A stretch of DNA of 64,000 nucleotides from Glandiceps talaboti (lineage: Eukaryota; Hemichordata; Enteropneusta; Spengelidae), in NCBI RefSeq assembly GCF_964340395.1, contig NC_135562.1, positions 20,825,126 to 20,889,125 on the forward strand, read 5' to 3'. A program made the position numbers and the translations under genes. The notes under the pieces are model-generated. The model did no database searches and had not been told where the DNA came from. It was given only the letters and a program-made list of their open reading frames with translations. Of the stretch, positions 26,301 through 40,053 are shown piece after piece. Position 1 is the stretch's first letter. Every line of letters begins with the position of its first letter.

Positions 26301-27890
26301 ATATTTTATTTAGGGGATGGATGTACTTTATATTAAGGGGATAGAACTATTTTATTTGGGGGATGGATGTACTTTATATTAAGGAGAGAGAAATATTTTA
26401 TTTAGGGGATGGATGTACTTTTTATTAAGGGGAGAGTATTATATTCAGCGGATGGTTGTACTTTATATTAAGGGGATAGGTTTATTTTATTTAGGGGATG
26501 GATGTACTTTATTTTAAGGGGAGAGAAATATTTTATTAAGGGGATGGATGTACTTTATATTAAGGGGATAGAAATATTTTATTTAGGGGATGGATGTACT
26601 TTATATTAAGGGGATAGGAATATTTTATTTAGGGGATGGATGTACTTTATATTAAGGAGAGAAATATTTTATTTAGGGGATTGATGCACTTTATATGAAG
26701 GGGAGAGAAATATTATATTTAGGGGATAGATGTATTTTATATTAAGGGGAGAGAAATATTTTATTTTGGCGATGGATGTACTTTTTATTTAGGGGATTGA
26801 TGCACTTTATATTAAGGGGAGAGAAATATTTTATTTGGGGGATGGATGTACTTTATATTAAGGGGATAGGAATATTTTATTTAGGGGGTGGATGTACTTT
26901 ATATTAAGGAGAGAAATATTTTATTTAGGGGATGGATGTACTTTTTATTTAGGGGATTGATGCACTTTATATTAAGGGGAGAGAAATATTTTATTTAGGG
27001 GATAGATGTATTTTATATTAAGGGGAGAGAAATATTTTATTTTGGGGATGGATGTACTTTATATTAAGTGGATAGAAATATTTTATTTGGGGGATGGATG
27101 TACTTTATATTTAGGGGAGAGAAATATTTTATTTAGGGGATGGATGTACTTTATATTAAGGGGATAGAACTATTTTATTTGGGGGATGGATGTACTTTAT
27201 ATTTAGGGGAGAGAAATATTTATTTAGGGGATGGATGTACATTTTATTTAGGGGATGGATGTACTTTTTATTTAGGGAGAGAAATATTTTCTTTAGGGGA
27301 TGGATGTACTTTGTATTAAGGGGATGGATGTACTTTATATTAAGGGGAGAGAAATATTTTATTTAGGGGATGGATGTACTTTATATTAAGGGGAGAGAAA
27401 TACTTTATTTAGGTGATGGATGTACTTCATATTAAAGGAAGAGAAATATTTTATTTAGGGGATGGATGTACTTTATATTAAGGGGAGAGAAATATTTTAT
27501 ATAGGGATGGATGTACTTTATATTAAGGGGAGAGAAATATTTTATTTAGGGGTGGATGTACTTTATATTAAGGAGAGAGAAATATTTTATTTAGGGGATG
27601 GATGTACTGTATATTAAGGGGAGAGAAATATTTTATTCAGCGGATGGATGTACTTTATATTAAGGGGAGAGAAATATTTTATTTAGGGGATTGATGTACT
27701 TTATATTAAGGGGAGAGAAATATTTTATTTAGGGGATGGATGTACTTTATATCAAGGGGAGAGAAATACTTTATTTAGGGGATGGATGTACTTTATATTA
27801 AGGGGAGAGAAATATTTTATTTAGGGGATGGATGTACTTTTTATTAAGAGGAGAGTATTATATTTTATTTAGGGGATGGGTGTACTTTAT
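23370..27890. repeat. 47-bp AT-rich minisatellite, ~95 units
   Basis: A 47-bp unit made of 'gatggatgtactttatatta', 'aggggagagaaatatttta' and 'tttagggg' runs for about 4.5 kb. The variants 'ggggattgatgcac', 'ggggataggtttatt' and 'ttttggggatg' are arranged in larger blocks. A block near 25640-26440 is repeated about 823 bp later with matching rare variants (GGCGATGG, ATATGAAGG, GATAGAACTATT). A ~416-bp block at about 24961 recurs at 25377. Plus-strand frames of about 84 codons are repeat artefacts. Confidence 0.93.
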
Positions 27891-28254
27891 GGATGCAATT
27901 ACGATATATGCCTACGCTTTTCCAGAGTTTTAATGTATTTTTTATCTCTGTTTTTTAGTGCGGGGCCAAGTTTGGGTTAGCAATGCCTTAGTAACCCCTG
28001 TTATAGAAATGGTAATGTAACCACTTTTGTATGACTTATTGTATTGTACTTGTATGTAGAGTATTTTATAAAAGTCTGATATTAAAACGATATGGTTGCA
28101 GCTTGTCAGTGATGTCTGTTTGTGTGTGAAGCCCATGGGTGTAAGTAAGCACAATAGATTAGTTTGGTGAGATCAATTTTGACAAGTTTAGAAAGACACA
28201 AACTAAAACTATTATAATAATTGTATATGTGACATGACATATCAATGTCCATAG

Positions 28255-28535
28255 CGTAAGATGATCTAGTCAATCTATGAATGGACATTGATATGATTAC
28301 ACACACAATACAGTGTATGTATCAATCACATACAACTTTTGATTCAGTGTGGACTCCATGTGTATGTGGTAGAAACTCGGTGTTGACACTCTTCAGTACA
28401 ACAGGGCTAGTGATGTTACCCCAGGCTGTAAAAACTGATCACTCCCTTAACTTGATCTAGTCAATCTATGAATGGACATTGATATGACTACACACACAAC
28501 ACAAAGTATGTATCAATCAAATACAACTTTTTTAG
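28255..28535. repeat. Direct repeat pair of ~82 bp
   Basis: The block beginning 'gatctagtcaatctatgaat' near 28263 and ending 'catacaactttt' recurs at about 28453-28532. The two copies are ~190 bp apart in the same orientation and differ by a few bases. The second copy runs straight into dispersed repeat family A. Confidence 0.75.
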
Positions 28536-28547
28536 CTCCGCTGTCAG

Positions 28548-29176
28548 CGAAAGCTGAAAGCGTAGCTTTAGGTATAGGTTGTATAGAGTATAAAGTGTAT
28601 AGGTGAATCATAGGTGTCCGTCAAACTTCTATATTTTCACTATCTTCTCTGAAAGTAACAGCCAGAATACTTCGATATTTGGTGTGCATGTTCCCTGGGG
28701 GGAGGCTATTCAGATTTGTTCATGCCAAGTTGATCTGTGTCATTTTCAATTTTTTATGATTTTTTTTCCAAAAATGACATTTTCATCAACTCCTCATATA
28801 CTTCAAGTCAGATTGCTTTGATATCTGGTGTGTTGATGCACAGAGGGTATACGTAGCTTACTTAGATTTGTTAATTTCAAGTCAGCACGTCTTCTCTTCT
28901 ATTTTTTATGATTTTTTTTTTGTACATTATGTAATTTGAAAAAAGAATGAATATGTTAATGAGCATTATGACCGACGCCATATTGGAAATCAGTCCGCGA
29001 GACTTTAGGTAAAGTGCAACTTTTCAAAAGACACTACTGACGTGACACAAGCAATGTAATATGTGCTATAGTCTTAATTCTACGCATTGTGCGCCCAAAT
29101 GACAAATATTTGTTCGAAAAAGGGTTGTAAACTTCAATCCAAATTCTCCACCCCTCGTACAGAATGGTTCATTCCA
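28548..29176 (+). repeat. Dispersed repeat family A, copy 2
   Basis: Same-orientation copy of 6597-7225. Here the 5' end reads 'agctccgctgtcagcgaaagc', longer than in copy 1, and homology is lost after 'ggttcattccagta' near 29176. Differences are spread evenly, as expected for two old independent insertions. Confidence 0.75.
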
Positions 29177-29179
29177 GTA

Positions 29180-30405
29180 TATGCACCTCATGATCAAGTG
29201 AGAGGTTACTAAATGCCCATTGCAGGTAGTCCGACGGGATAGTGTCTTTTCGATAGGTATATTAGGGAGCTCAGAATTCAAACCACCGGCTATATGAATT
29301 CACGGTCATAGTAAAATTCATTTGATTTTTAATTTGCTATTTTGACCAACTCCGGTTGTCTATTCGCGATGAAATTACGATTAGTTTGGGAACAGGGTAG
29401 ACTTTCTATGATTCCGTGTCATAAAAACTATCATGTGTTGTGTAGTTTTCGAAAAGCACACCCAGTGGGAAAGTCGCCCAACAGGCGATCTCGCGCCATT
29501 TCTGTACTACGTGGCACTTTATTCTGGCGGGTGTCTCTTGAAAACGGGAATAGCGAAGGGTGAGCCAATCAAGTGAGACCTTTCAAATGTAGCTAATATT
29601 ATAGCCAATAAAATTAGTTGTACGATGATATGTGTATAATAAGGATAAGGCTGGCCTCTACACTGTAAACAAGTAAAGTTGAAATCTTTGTCGCATTCGT
29701 ATTTATGTACGGATGCGTAGTCTTTCTAAACAGTAATTTTTAGATCAGTTAGTATTTAAACTACGTTTCTGAGTTAATTATTCGGTAGGTTATTGACGAG
29801 CTCCCTTTGTAAAACGCTGTACACAGCGTTCGCCCGGGCCCGGCCATGTTCAACGGAACTAAGTGAAGCTCAATCATAATGGTGGCTGTCAAAATCGAAG
29901 ACGCAATTTGACCGTATTGTTATTTCAGTGAGTTTATTCAGCAAGAAAACAACGTGTTCTATGTTTTTGTACTTCCTACATGATGTGATGATCGTTTTTT
30001 TTACCGGTACAACTTACAGCCTACAATGAAACTGCTAACTTGGCTAGTAACACTGACACGATTCCGTATTCCGTGTTCATGTTTTGGGGCACATTTCTAA
30101 ATACACGAAACCAGTTATTGAATGTGTAGTGGATATTGATATGCAGTTTGAAAAATTAAAATCCTGAACTTTATTTTGCGAACGGTTTTGTCATTTCTTA
30201 GTAATTATAGGGCCGACTGTATCACTTTTAACGTTTATGTCAACCCGGAAGTACATAGACACGAAAATAGACGAAGTGACTTGTACATGTAATTAGTAAC
30301 AAAATTTTGCTGTAACTGCTGGTAACCTTCAAATTTATTTATTTTTATGTTGTAAATACATTCTAATATGCACTAAGGACAAGTATGGCGCATTATTGGG
30401 GCCAT
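29180..30405. other. Low-repeat, CpG-containing intergenic segment
   Basis: Compared with its surroundings this stretch has more CpG and no tandem structure (for example around 29460-29530 and 29815-29850). It could include a promoter, but no exon or start is supported. The open frame at 29342-29563 has no recognisable domain. Confidence 0.3.
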
Positions 30406-30409
30406 TATT

Positions 30410-30605
30410 ATGTACAACTTATTTGATTCGTCTCAACAACTTATTTGGCAACTCGACATCTTATTTGATTCGTCTCAACAACTTATTTGGCACCTCGACA
30501 TCTTATTTGACTCGTCTCAACAACTTCTTTGGCTCCTCGATAACTTATTTGCCTCAACAACTTATTTGACTCGCCTCGACAACTTATTTGAGTCGTCATC
30601 TGAAC
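30410..30605. repeat. Short ~42-bp tandem array
   Basis: About four to five decaying copies of a unit containing 'acttatttgattcgtctcaa' and 'ggcacctcgacatc'. The plus-strand frame over it (repeating LFDSSQQLIW) results from the multiple-of-three period. Confidence 0.8.
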
Positions 30606-30699
30606 ACTGATATTATTCATTGCAATACATGCTGTAGTCTTTTTAATTTTGATTTTGTGTTGATTTGTATAGTTCTATGTATTATTGTTTTCAAACTAT

Positions 30700-33085
30700 A
30701 TTATCAGGTTGATAAAGGTAGAACCTGGACACAATGACAGATTCAGCCATAGTATTATCAGGTTGATATAGGTAGAACCTGGACACAATGACAGATTCAG
30801 CCACAGTATTATCAGGTTGATATAGGTAGAACCTTGACACAATGACAGATTCAGCCACAGTATTATCAGGTTGATATAGGTAGAACCTGGACACAATGAC
30901 AGATTCAGCCATAGTATTATCAGGTTGATATAGGTAGAACCTGGACACAATGACAGATTCAGCCATAGTATTATCAGGTTGATATATGTAGAACATGGAC
31001 ACAATGACAGATTCAGCCATAGTATTATCAGGTTGATATAGGTAGAACCTGGACACAATGACAGATTCAGCCATAGTATTATCAGGTTGATATAGGTAGA
31101 ACCTGGACACAATGACAGATTCAGTCATAGTATTATCAGGTTGATATAGGTAGAACCTGGACACAATGACAGATTCAGCCATAGTATTATCAGGTTGATA
31201 TAGGTAGAACCTTGACACAATGACAGATTCAGCCATAGTATTATCGGGTTGATATAGGTAGAACCTGGACACAATGACAGATTCAGCCATAGTATTATCA
31301 GGTTGATATAGGTAGAACCTGGACACAATGACAGATTCAGCCATAGTATTATCGGGTTGATATAGGTAGAACCTGGACACAATGACAGATTCAGCCATAG
31401 TATTATCAGGTTGATATAGGTAGAACCTGGACACAATGACAGATTCAGCCATAGTATTATCAGGTTGATATAGGTAGAACCTGGACACAATGACAGATTC
31501 AGCCATAGTATTATCAGGTTGATATAGGTAGAACCTTGACATAATGACAGATTCAGCCATAGTATTATCAGGTTGATATAGGTAGAACCTGGACACAATG
31601 ACAGATTCAGCCATAGTATTATCAGGTTGATATAGGTAGAACCTGGACACAATGACAGATTCAGCCATAGTATTATCAGGTTGATATAGGTAGAACCTTG
31701 ACACAATGACAGATTCAGCCATAGTATTATCAGGTTGATTTAGGTAGAACCTGGACACAATGACAGATTCAGCCATAGTATTATCAGGTTGATATAGGTA
31801 GAACCTTGACACAATGACAGATTCAGCCATAGTATTATCAGGTTGATATAGGTAGAACCTTGACACAATGACAGATTCAGCCATAGTATTATCAGGTTGA
31901 TATAGGTAGAACCTGGACACAATGACAGATTCAGCCATAGTATTATCAGGTTGATATAGGTAGAACCTTGACACAATGACAGATTCAGCCATAGTATTAT
32001 CAGGTTGATATAGGTAGAACCTTGACACAATGACAGATTCAGCCATAGTATTATCAGGTTGATATAGGTAGAACCTGGACACAATGACAGATTCAGCCAT
32101 AGTATTATCAGGTTGATATAGGTAGAACCTGGACACAATGACAGATTCAGCCACAGTATTATCAGGTTGATATAGGTAGAACCTGGACACAATGACAGAT
32201 TCAGCCATAGTATTATCAGGTTGATATAGGTAGAACCTGGACACAATGACAGATTCAGCCATAGTATTATCGGGTTAATAAAGGTAGAACCCGGACACAA
32301 TGACAGATTCAGCCATATTATTATCAGGTTGATATAGGTAGAACCTTGACACAATGACAGATTCAGCCATAGTATTATCAGGTTGATATAGGTAGAACCT
32401 GGACACAATGACAGATTCAGCCATAGTATTATCAGGTTGATATAGGTAGAACCTTGACACAATGACAGATTCAGCCATAGTATTATCAGGTTGATATAGG
32501 TAGAACCTGGACACAATGACAGATTCAGCCATAGTATTATCAGGTTGATATAGGTAGAACCTTGACACAATGACAGATTCAGCCATAGTATTATCGGGTT
32601 GATAAAGGTAGAACCTGGACACAATGACAGATTCAGCCACAGTATTATCAGGTAACCTGGACACAATGACAGATTCAGCCATAGTATTATCAGGTTGATA
32701 TAGGTAGAACCTGGACACAATGACAGATTCAGCCATAGTATTATTAGGTTGATATAGGTAGAACCTTGACACAATGACAGATTCAGCCATAGTATTATCA
32801 GGTTGATATAGGTAGAACCTGGACACAATGACAGATTCAGCCATAGTATTATCAGGTTGATATAGGTAGAACCTGGACACAATGACAGATTCAGCCATAG
32901 TATTATCAGGTTGATATAGGTAGAACCTGGACACAATGACAGATTCAGCCATAGTATTATCAGGTTGATATATGTAGAACCTGGACACAATGACAGATTC
33001 AGCCATAGTATTATCAGGTTGATATATGTAGAACCTGGACACAATGACAGATTCAGCCATAGTATTATCAGGTTGATATATGTAG
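30700..33085. repeat. 54-bp minisatellite, ~44 units
   Basis: The unit is 'tattatcaggttgatatagg', 'tagaacctggacacaatgac', 'agattcagccatag'. Copies are more than 95% alike, differing mostly at CTGG/CTTG and CATAG/CACAG. One copy near 32650 lacks about 18 bp. The 18-codon period leaves several minus-strand frames open, one for 523 codons with an MAESVIVSRFYLYQPDNT repeat. Two other phases are open over the same bases, and no splice or start context is visible, so I call it noncoding. Confidence 0.93.
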
Positions 33086-33214
33086 AACACACACATGCAC
33101 TCATTATGTAACTTATTTAACTCACCAAAGCTTATGTATATAATCAAAGCTCTTGTCTTAAAATAGCCATGACAGGACAGCATTGAATTGAAAGTCTTTA
33201 ATACTCTTCAGTTA

Positions 33215-33405
33215 AACATACGTATAAAACATGCGTATAAAACATACGTATAAAACATATGTATAAAAGATAGAGATAAAACATACGTATAAAACATACG
33301 TATAAAACATACGTATAAAACATACGTATAAAACATACGTATAAAAACATACAGATAAAACATACGTATAAAACATACAGATAAAACATACAGATAATAC
33401 TCTGT
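33215..33405. repeat. 13-bp minisatellite (CATACGTATAAAA)
   Basis: About fourteen copies of the 13-bp unit with small variants (CATACAGATAAAA). It begins about 130 bp beyond the 54-bp array. Confidence 0.9.
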
Positions 33406-33764
33406 ACTGATCGAGGCCATGTCCCCATAATAAATGTTTATTTAGTCTACAACAGTCAACTGACTGACTACCAGTTAGATTTTCTATAGTATATTCCAGA
33501 ACAAAACTATGATTTATCTACTCTAAAATAAAATTTGACGAGAAAAGCTTTTGTGTTACAGCTGTATCACTGCAATCTTATTAAAAACCTTATCAAAAAG
33601 TCACCTGATATAATAAATGAGAGAAAGATTAAAATGCAAATTAAGCACAAATATAAAATCACATCACAATACAGTGACAATTATTAACCTGTATACATAA
33701 ATTGTTTTGAATATATCCATTGGTTCATGAAATAGCGATCACAGAATGGCAGAATCAGATTCAG

Positions 33765-34030
33765 ATACCAATACCAAATAGAACAGACATATGAATCTAT
33801 TATCTGACACACTATTAGATTCAAACATAAATACCAATGAGAATACACATCTCAATCCAATATCACCTGACACAGTAGTAGATAGTCAGATTGAGATACC
33901 AATACCAATGAGAATACACATCTGAATCTAATATCACCTGACACAGTAGTAGATAGTCAGATTGAGATACCAATACCAATGAGAATACACATCTGAATCT
34001 AATATCACCTGACACAGTAGTAGTACAGTC
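33765..34030. repeat. 71-bp tandem array with an outlying copy set
   Basis: Units contain 'agattgagataccaatacca', 'atgagaatacacatctgaat' and 'ctaatatcacctgacacagt'. Three to four copies lie here. A further diverged group at about 35065-35240 carries the same phrases, separated by about 1 kb of unrelated sequence. Confidence 0.85.
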
Positions 34031-35060
34031 TGGACATTTGATCCATTTGCATACGGTCAGAATTGAATCACATCAAATGGCGTGCTATTTCATGCGTTCC
34101 TTCGAGATGTTATCTACATAACAATGCAGTGTTATTTTTAGAATGCTACATGTGCAATGTTCCAAAGTCACTGTACAATCTACAAGTTACCTACTTGCAT
34201 GTTTTGTACCATCAAAAAACATAGTTTTATGTGAGATTTTTCATAATACCGTTTTGTTTGATCGATGTTCATTTCAAGATTTCTCAGTTTCATTTCTGTG
34301 AAGAAAACATACCCATCGTAAAACGGCCTGGGCTAAGAGAAAGGAGAACAGGCTAAACATATCACATACATCATTCGATTTGTTATTAAATTCTACACAG
34401 ACGAAGACCTGCAATGTAAAATCTGTCCATGCAATGATATTCAACTATATCTCTGAACATGTAACCTTGTTTGTTTTTAGAAATTTAGTGCAACATACTC
34501 TCGACTACTGTAGGTTTTACTTGCTTATTTTCCATCCATATACAAATAAAATGTCATCAAAAGGCATTGTGCTAAAAATCTCTGCATAGTTAATAACTGT
34601 ATGAAAATTCACAAAATTTGGCCACATTCTTTAATTTTGCCGATAAAGTAAAATGACAGTCAAACTTTCAAGGCAATTTTCATTTTCTATAATTAAGTAT
34701 GTATTTTCCAGATATAAACTTCATCCCATGTGATTTTCTTGTTGCATGTTTATGTGTAAACACGTTTTTCATCAAAGAACATTTCACTTTAGATATTGTT
34801 TTTTGTGTCGAAAATATGTCACTTGGATAAGTCACGATGCACTCTGTGATCAATCGATAAAAATGTTGTAATTCTTTCAGAACATTTGCTGGAATTTCCA
34901 CTTCTCAGAGAGCCTTGTACATAATAATGTTTGTTATGTTGTATTTAAAGATTCAAACTCTATAAAAGCATCAAATTCTATGATTATCTAGACCGAAGTA
35001 GGATTTCAACGTTATTGCACGATAAATATGCGCAGACAGGCTGTGCAGATGAATGTCCAG
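34030..35060. other. AT-rich spacer downstream of the minus-strand three-exon gene
   Basis: No gene recognised. It could contain the 3'UTR of the gene ending at 35246: a minus-strand ATTAAA appears near 34631-34636 but is about 600 bases past the stop, so its use is uncertain. Confidence 0.3.
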
Positions 35061-35245
35061 ACTGTCCAGTAGTAGATGGTCAGATTGAGATACCAATACA
35101 AATGAGAATACAATCTTAGTCCAATATCACTTGAAAGTATCGGATTGATATAAAAATGTCAATGAGAATGTGCATCTGAATCTAATATCATCTGACAGTA
35201 TATGAAATACCAGCAAGAATGTGCATCTTAATCTAGTATCATCTT

Positions 35246-38200
35246 TCATGACTTGGTATACTTTTTGGGAATATAAAATGATTTGTGTTCACTATAAACT
35301 CTTGGCTGTAGCTGTGGCTGTGGCTGGTACTCGATTCTCTTCTTCTTTTTCTTTCCTCCTCTTTTAGTCTTCTTAGGAGGTTTAGATGGATCCTGAAAAC
35401 ACCAAAACAAACAATATAGTAATAATATACACACTAAATGTATTCTCTTAGTCACGGCCTCACTTTAGTATCACTTGCATACACTGCTGTATTAGCCACA
35501 CCACCAATAACAGTTATCAACGTAATGCTAACGATGACAACATATTAATTTAACCATACCACCAATGACAGTTATCAATATGCATGTACGTAGATATTTA
35601 CATAATATTTGCTATATGTAAATTATGTCACTCTTGTGCTCATCTCAACGATGGGTACATTTACATAATGACTTCATTTGAATATTATCAATAAGGCTGA
35701 CATACGTTATCACTCCCCATTGTGACCAATCAGTATGAGCATTTTTTTCAAACCAATCAGTTTGAATGTATAATTTTCAAACCACTTTGATAGCATTACA
35801 GGCATTTAGTGAGACACTGAAACCAAATCATAGATCACTATATAAACAGGCTATATTTCCAAAAATACTTTAAGTGTACAAAAAATATCACCCAAGTTAG
35901 GGACAACCACATAATGCTCAAAGCTCAACTTTCTTGATGGGGGGTGGGGGGGGGTCTGTTATCACTGCAATTGCTGAACTTCATATTTGCGCTTCCAACC
36001 TAATTTTGAAAATGCCCTCAATGACATCTGTCAACAGGTTGTGTATTTATACGAGTGAGATGTTGATAAGTTCACTTCTAATGTGATTTATACAGTGCTG
36101 GGTTTCCAGTAGTATTGTAATGTGTTTACTATCATGTTTTTACATTGTATCAATTGTAGTGGTGTGACCGATACACGTCTCACCATGGTTTACATCATAT
36201 TCAATATACTTGTGAACGTTCCTTTAGTGGAGGGGGAGGGGGAGGGGGATGTTTTCTCCTAAATGAATGAAGTTCATTGAGCTTGTGATTGAATTTGTGT
36301 CATCATCCCTTACACCTAGAGTAGTTACACCCTGTGTTAGCTATGTAATATCACCTGTTATCATCCCTTACACCTAGAGTAGTTATACTCTGTGTTATCT
36401 ATGTAATATCACCTGTTATCATCCCTTACACCTAGAGTAGTTATACTCTGTGTTAGCTATGTAATATCACCTGTTATCATCCCTTACACCTAGAGTAGTT
36501 TAATACTCTGTGTTAGCTATGTAATATCACCTGTTATCATCCCTTACACCTAGAGTAGTTATACTCTGTGTTAGCTATGTAATATCACCTGTTATCATCC
36601 CTTACACCTAGAGTAGTTACACTCTGTGTTAGCTATGTAATATCACCTGTTATCATCCCTTACACCTAGAGTAGTTTAATACTCTGTGTTAGCTATGTAA
36701 TATCACCTGTTATCATCCCTTACACCTAGAGTAGTTATACTCTGTGTTAGCTATGTAATATCACCTGTTATCATCCCTTACACCTAGAGTAGTTACACCC
36801 TGTGTTAGCTATGTAATATCACCTGTTATCATCCCTTACACCGAGAGTAGTTATATCCTGTGTTAGCTATGTAATATCACCTGTTATCATCCCTTACACC
36901 TAGAGTAGTTACACCCTGTGTTAGCTATGTAATATCACCTGTTATCATCCCTTACACCTAGAGTAGTTATACTCTGTGTTAGCTATGTAATATCACCTGT
37001 TATCATCCCTTACACCTAGAGTAGTTATACCCTGTGTTAGCTATGTAATATCACCTGTTATCATCCCTTACACCTAGAGTAGTTACACTCTGTGTTAGCT
37101 ATGTAATATCACCTGTTATCATCCCTTACACCTAGAGTAGTTATACCCTGTGTTAGCTATGTAATATCACCTGTTATCATCCCTTACACCTAGAGTAGTT
37201 ACACTCTGTGTTAGCTATGTAATATCATCTGTTATCATCCCTTACACCTAGAGTAGTTACACTCTGTGTTAGCTATGTAATATCACCTGTTATCATCCCT
37301 TACACCTAGAGTAGTTACACTCTGTGTTAGTTATGTAATATCACCTGTTATCATCCCTTACACCTAGAGTAGTTACACTCTGTGTTAGCTATGTAATATC
37401 ACCTGTTATCATCCCTTACACCTAGAGTAGTTACACTCTGTGTTAGCTATGTAATATCACCTGTTATCATCCCTTACACCTAGAGTAGTTACACTCTGTG
37501 TTAGCTATGTAATATCACCTGTTATCATCCCTTACACCTAGAGTAGTTACACCCTGTGTTAGCTATGTAATATCACCTGTTATCATCCCTTACACCTAGA
37601 GTAGTTACACTCTGTGTTAGCTATGTAATATCACCTGTTATCATCCCTTACACCTAGAGTAGTTATACTCTGTGTTAGCTATGTAATATAACCTGTCATC
37701 ATCCCTTACACCTAGAGTAGTTATACTCTGTGTTAGCTATGTAATATCACCTGTTATCATCCCTTACACCTAGAGTAATTACACCCTGTGTTAGCTATGT
37801 AATATCACCTGTTATCATCCCTTACACCTAGAGTAATTACACCCTGTGTTAGCTATGTAATATCACCTGTTATCATCCCTTACACCTAGAGTAGTTTAAT
37901 ACTCTGTGTTAGCTATGTAATATCACCTGTTATCATCCCTTACACCTAGAGTAGTTACACTCTGTGTTAGCTATGTAATATCACCTGTTATCATCCCTTA
38001 CACCTAGAGTAGTTATACTCTGTGTTAGCTATGTAATATCATCTGTCATTATCAGTTGGTTGTTCCAATCTACATATGCAAATGACATGTAAATGAGGAC
38101 ACAATCATTCATTCTATACAAAAGTGTATGTTCACATAGTACGGAAATTTATCGTTTCAGATAAACATATGTAATAATAACAGAACCCAATGCCATGTGA

Positions 38201-39856
38201 GTGCCAGGGTGGGTAACCAGGATTGCTTGCAATACTTTCACGAGTGTATATTTCATTATAGTCTATTACTGCAACAACTGTTAATTTCAGTGCCTATCAT
38301 CCAAGTTGTTACCTGCAATAGAATTTTACCATCTCTGCCTGTCATATTGTTACTAACCATTTAATTATTTTATCAAAATCAAGACTGCCACCTCACACTA
38401 CTTTAGGCAAACATAAGAAGTAAGTCAACGTTGTCCTATTTTGACCTCTAGCACCGTAGGGAAAAATTCTATTGCAGTAACGATGAATTAGACAAACATA
38501 TCAAAGTCATCCACCATACCCTCACATCCTCTTCTCTCTTTGTTGATATAAAAGTCATAGGTAAACCCATTTGTCTCATCATGTCTTCTTCTCCTTCATA
38601 CTCTCCACTAAACGGTTCAACTGGCGTCTCATATGCCATTTTCCGTTTCTTGGCAATTCTGGGATTCTCATGTTCCAAGTCACTCTGATCTACAGCTGAC
38701 TTCTCATTGTCTTGCCGATCTACAGCTGACTTCTTATTGTCTTGCTGATCTACAGCTGACTTCTCATTGTCTTGCTGATCTACAGCTGACTTCTCATTGT
38801 CTTGCTGATCTACAGCTGACTTCTTATCACAATCATCATCATCAGATGTTTTCAAGGCACAATCTCCATCTTTTTTTTCAGTTCCATCACCTGACATTTT
38901 GTTAGATTCTTTATTGTTAGATGAATTTGTGTTATTTTCTGATTTGTTATCTTCAGTTTCAGATTCATCATCACTCTCCAAAATTGCATCATCAACTTCC
39001 GATCCTGAATATTCACTTTCCAACAGCTTACTGTCATCTATGTCTGAAAAAAAAGTCATTTGTACAAATTGAATCCTGAAGTCTCAATCATTTGAGGTGT
39101 AGATGTATGAGAAACTTATAGGCTAGCTGTTAATGTAATCTCAATTTTGCTCTGACATCATATCCCACATAAATTGTTCACAATCTTTTATGGAAGACAG
39201 CCAATAGCTGTCATGCCAATTTTGCATATCAAAATAATGAAAAAACAAACAAAAAATAAAAAAACCATATACATATATATATGTGACAGCATCACATCAA
39301 GGGAAAAGCTGTGTTTCTAGTCTGTATTTTTAGTAGTGACTAGTCTCGTTAGTGGTCTGTGGTGTATATATATCGACCTTGACAATCCCAATTTAGGCAT
39401 CTGAAGATCACTCGAAGTGTTAAACTCTAAGTAACGACTTATTACATCCTTACTCTTTTTTAATTAAGTCTACACATACATTGTATTTATATATAATAGA
39501 CTTAATTCAAAAGAGTAAGGATTTTATAAGTCGTTAGTCTGAGTTTCACACTTCCTAGCCATCATCATACGACTGATAGAATGGGTGTTTTTTATAGATA
39601 TGTATACACTAATAATGTTTGTGTGTATAGTGTGCAACAAGATGGTCGGACATTCCTTACGGATGTTTACTTCTATACTATAGTTGATGGGGGAATATTG
39701 AATACCTACTTTCATGGTGACATTTTGACACTAGCTAATTCAGATTTTCAGCATCAATTATACATATACTGTATACATACATACTAGTTTCTCAGTTAAA
39801 CTGAGATTACCACCTTTCTAATATTGCATCAAACACCGTTCTCTCCAGTTAGACAC

Positions 39857-39944
<88 letters not shown>

Positions 39945-40004
39945 CATGTATATATATATGTCTGTCTATATATATAATATATATAGACAGACAGACAGAC
40001 AGAC

Positions 40005-40053
<49 letters not shown>

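Noticed and set aside
30691-33183. Very long minus-strand open frames (up to 523 codons)
   Set aside because: They follow from a 54-bp minisatellite whose period is a multiple of three; several phases are open over the same bases and no gene structure is visible.
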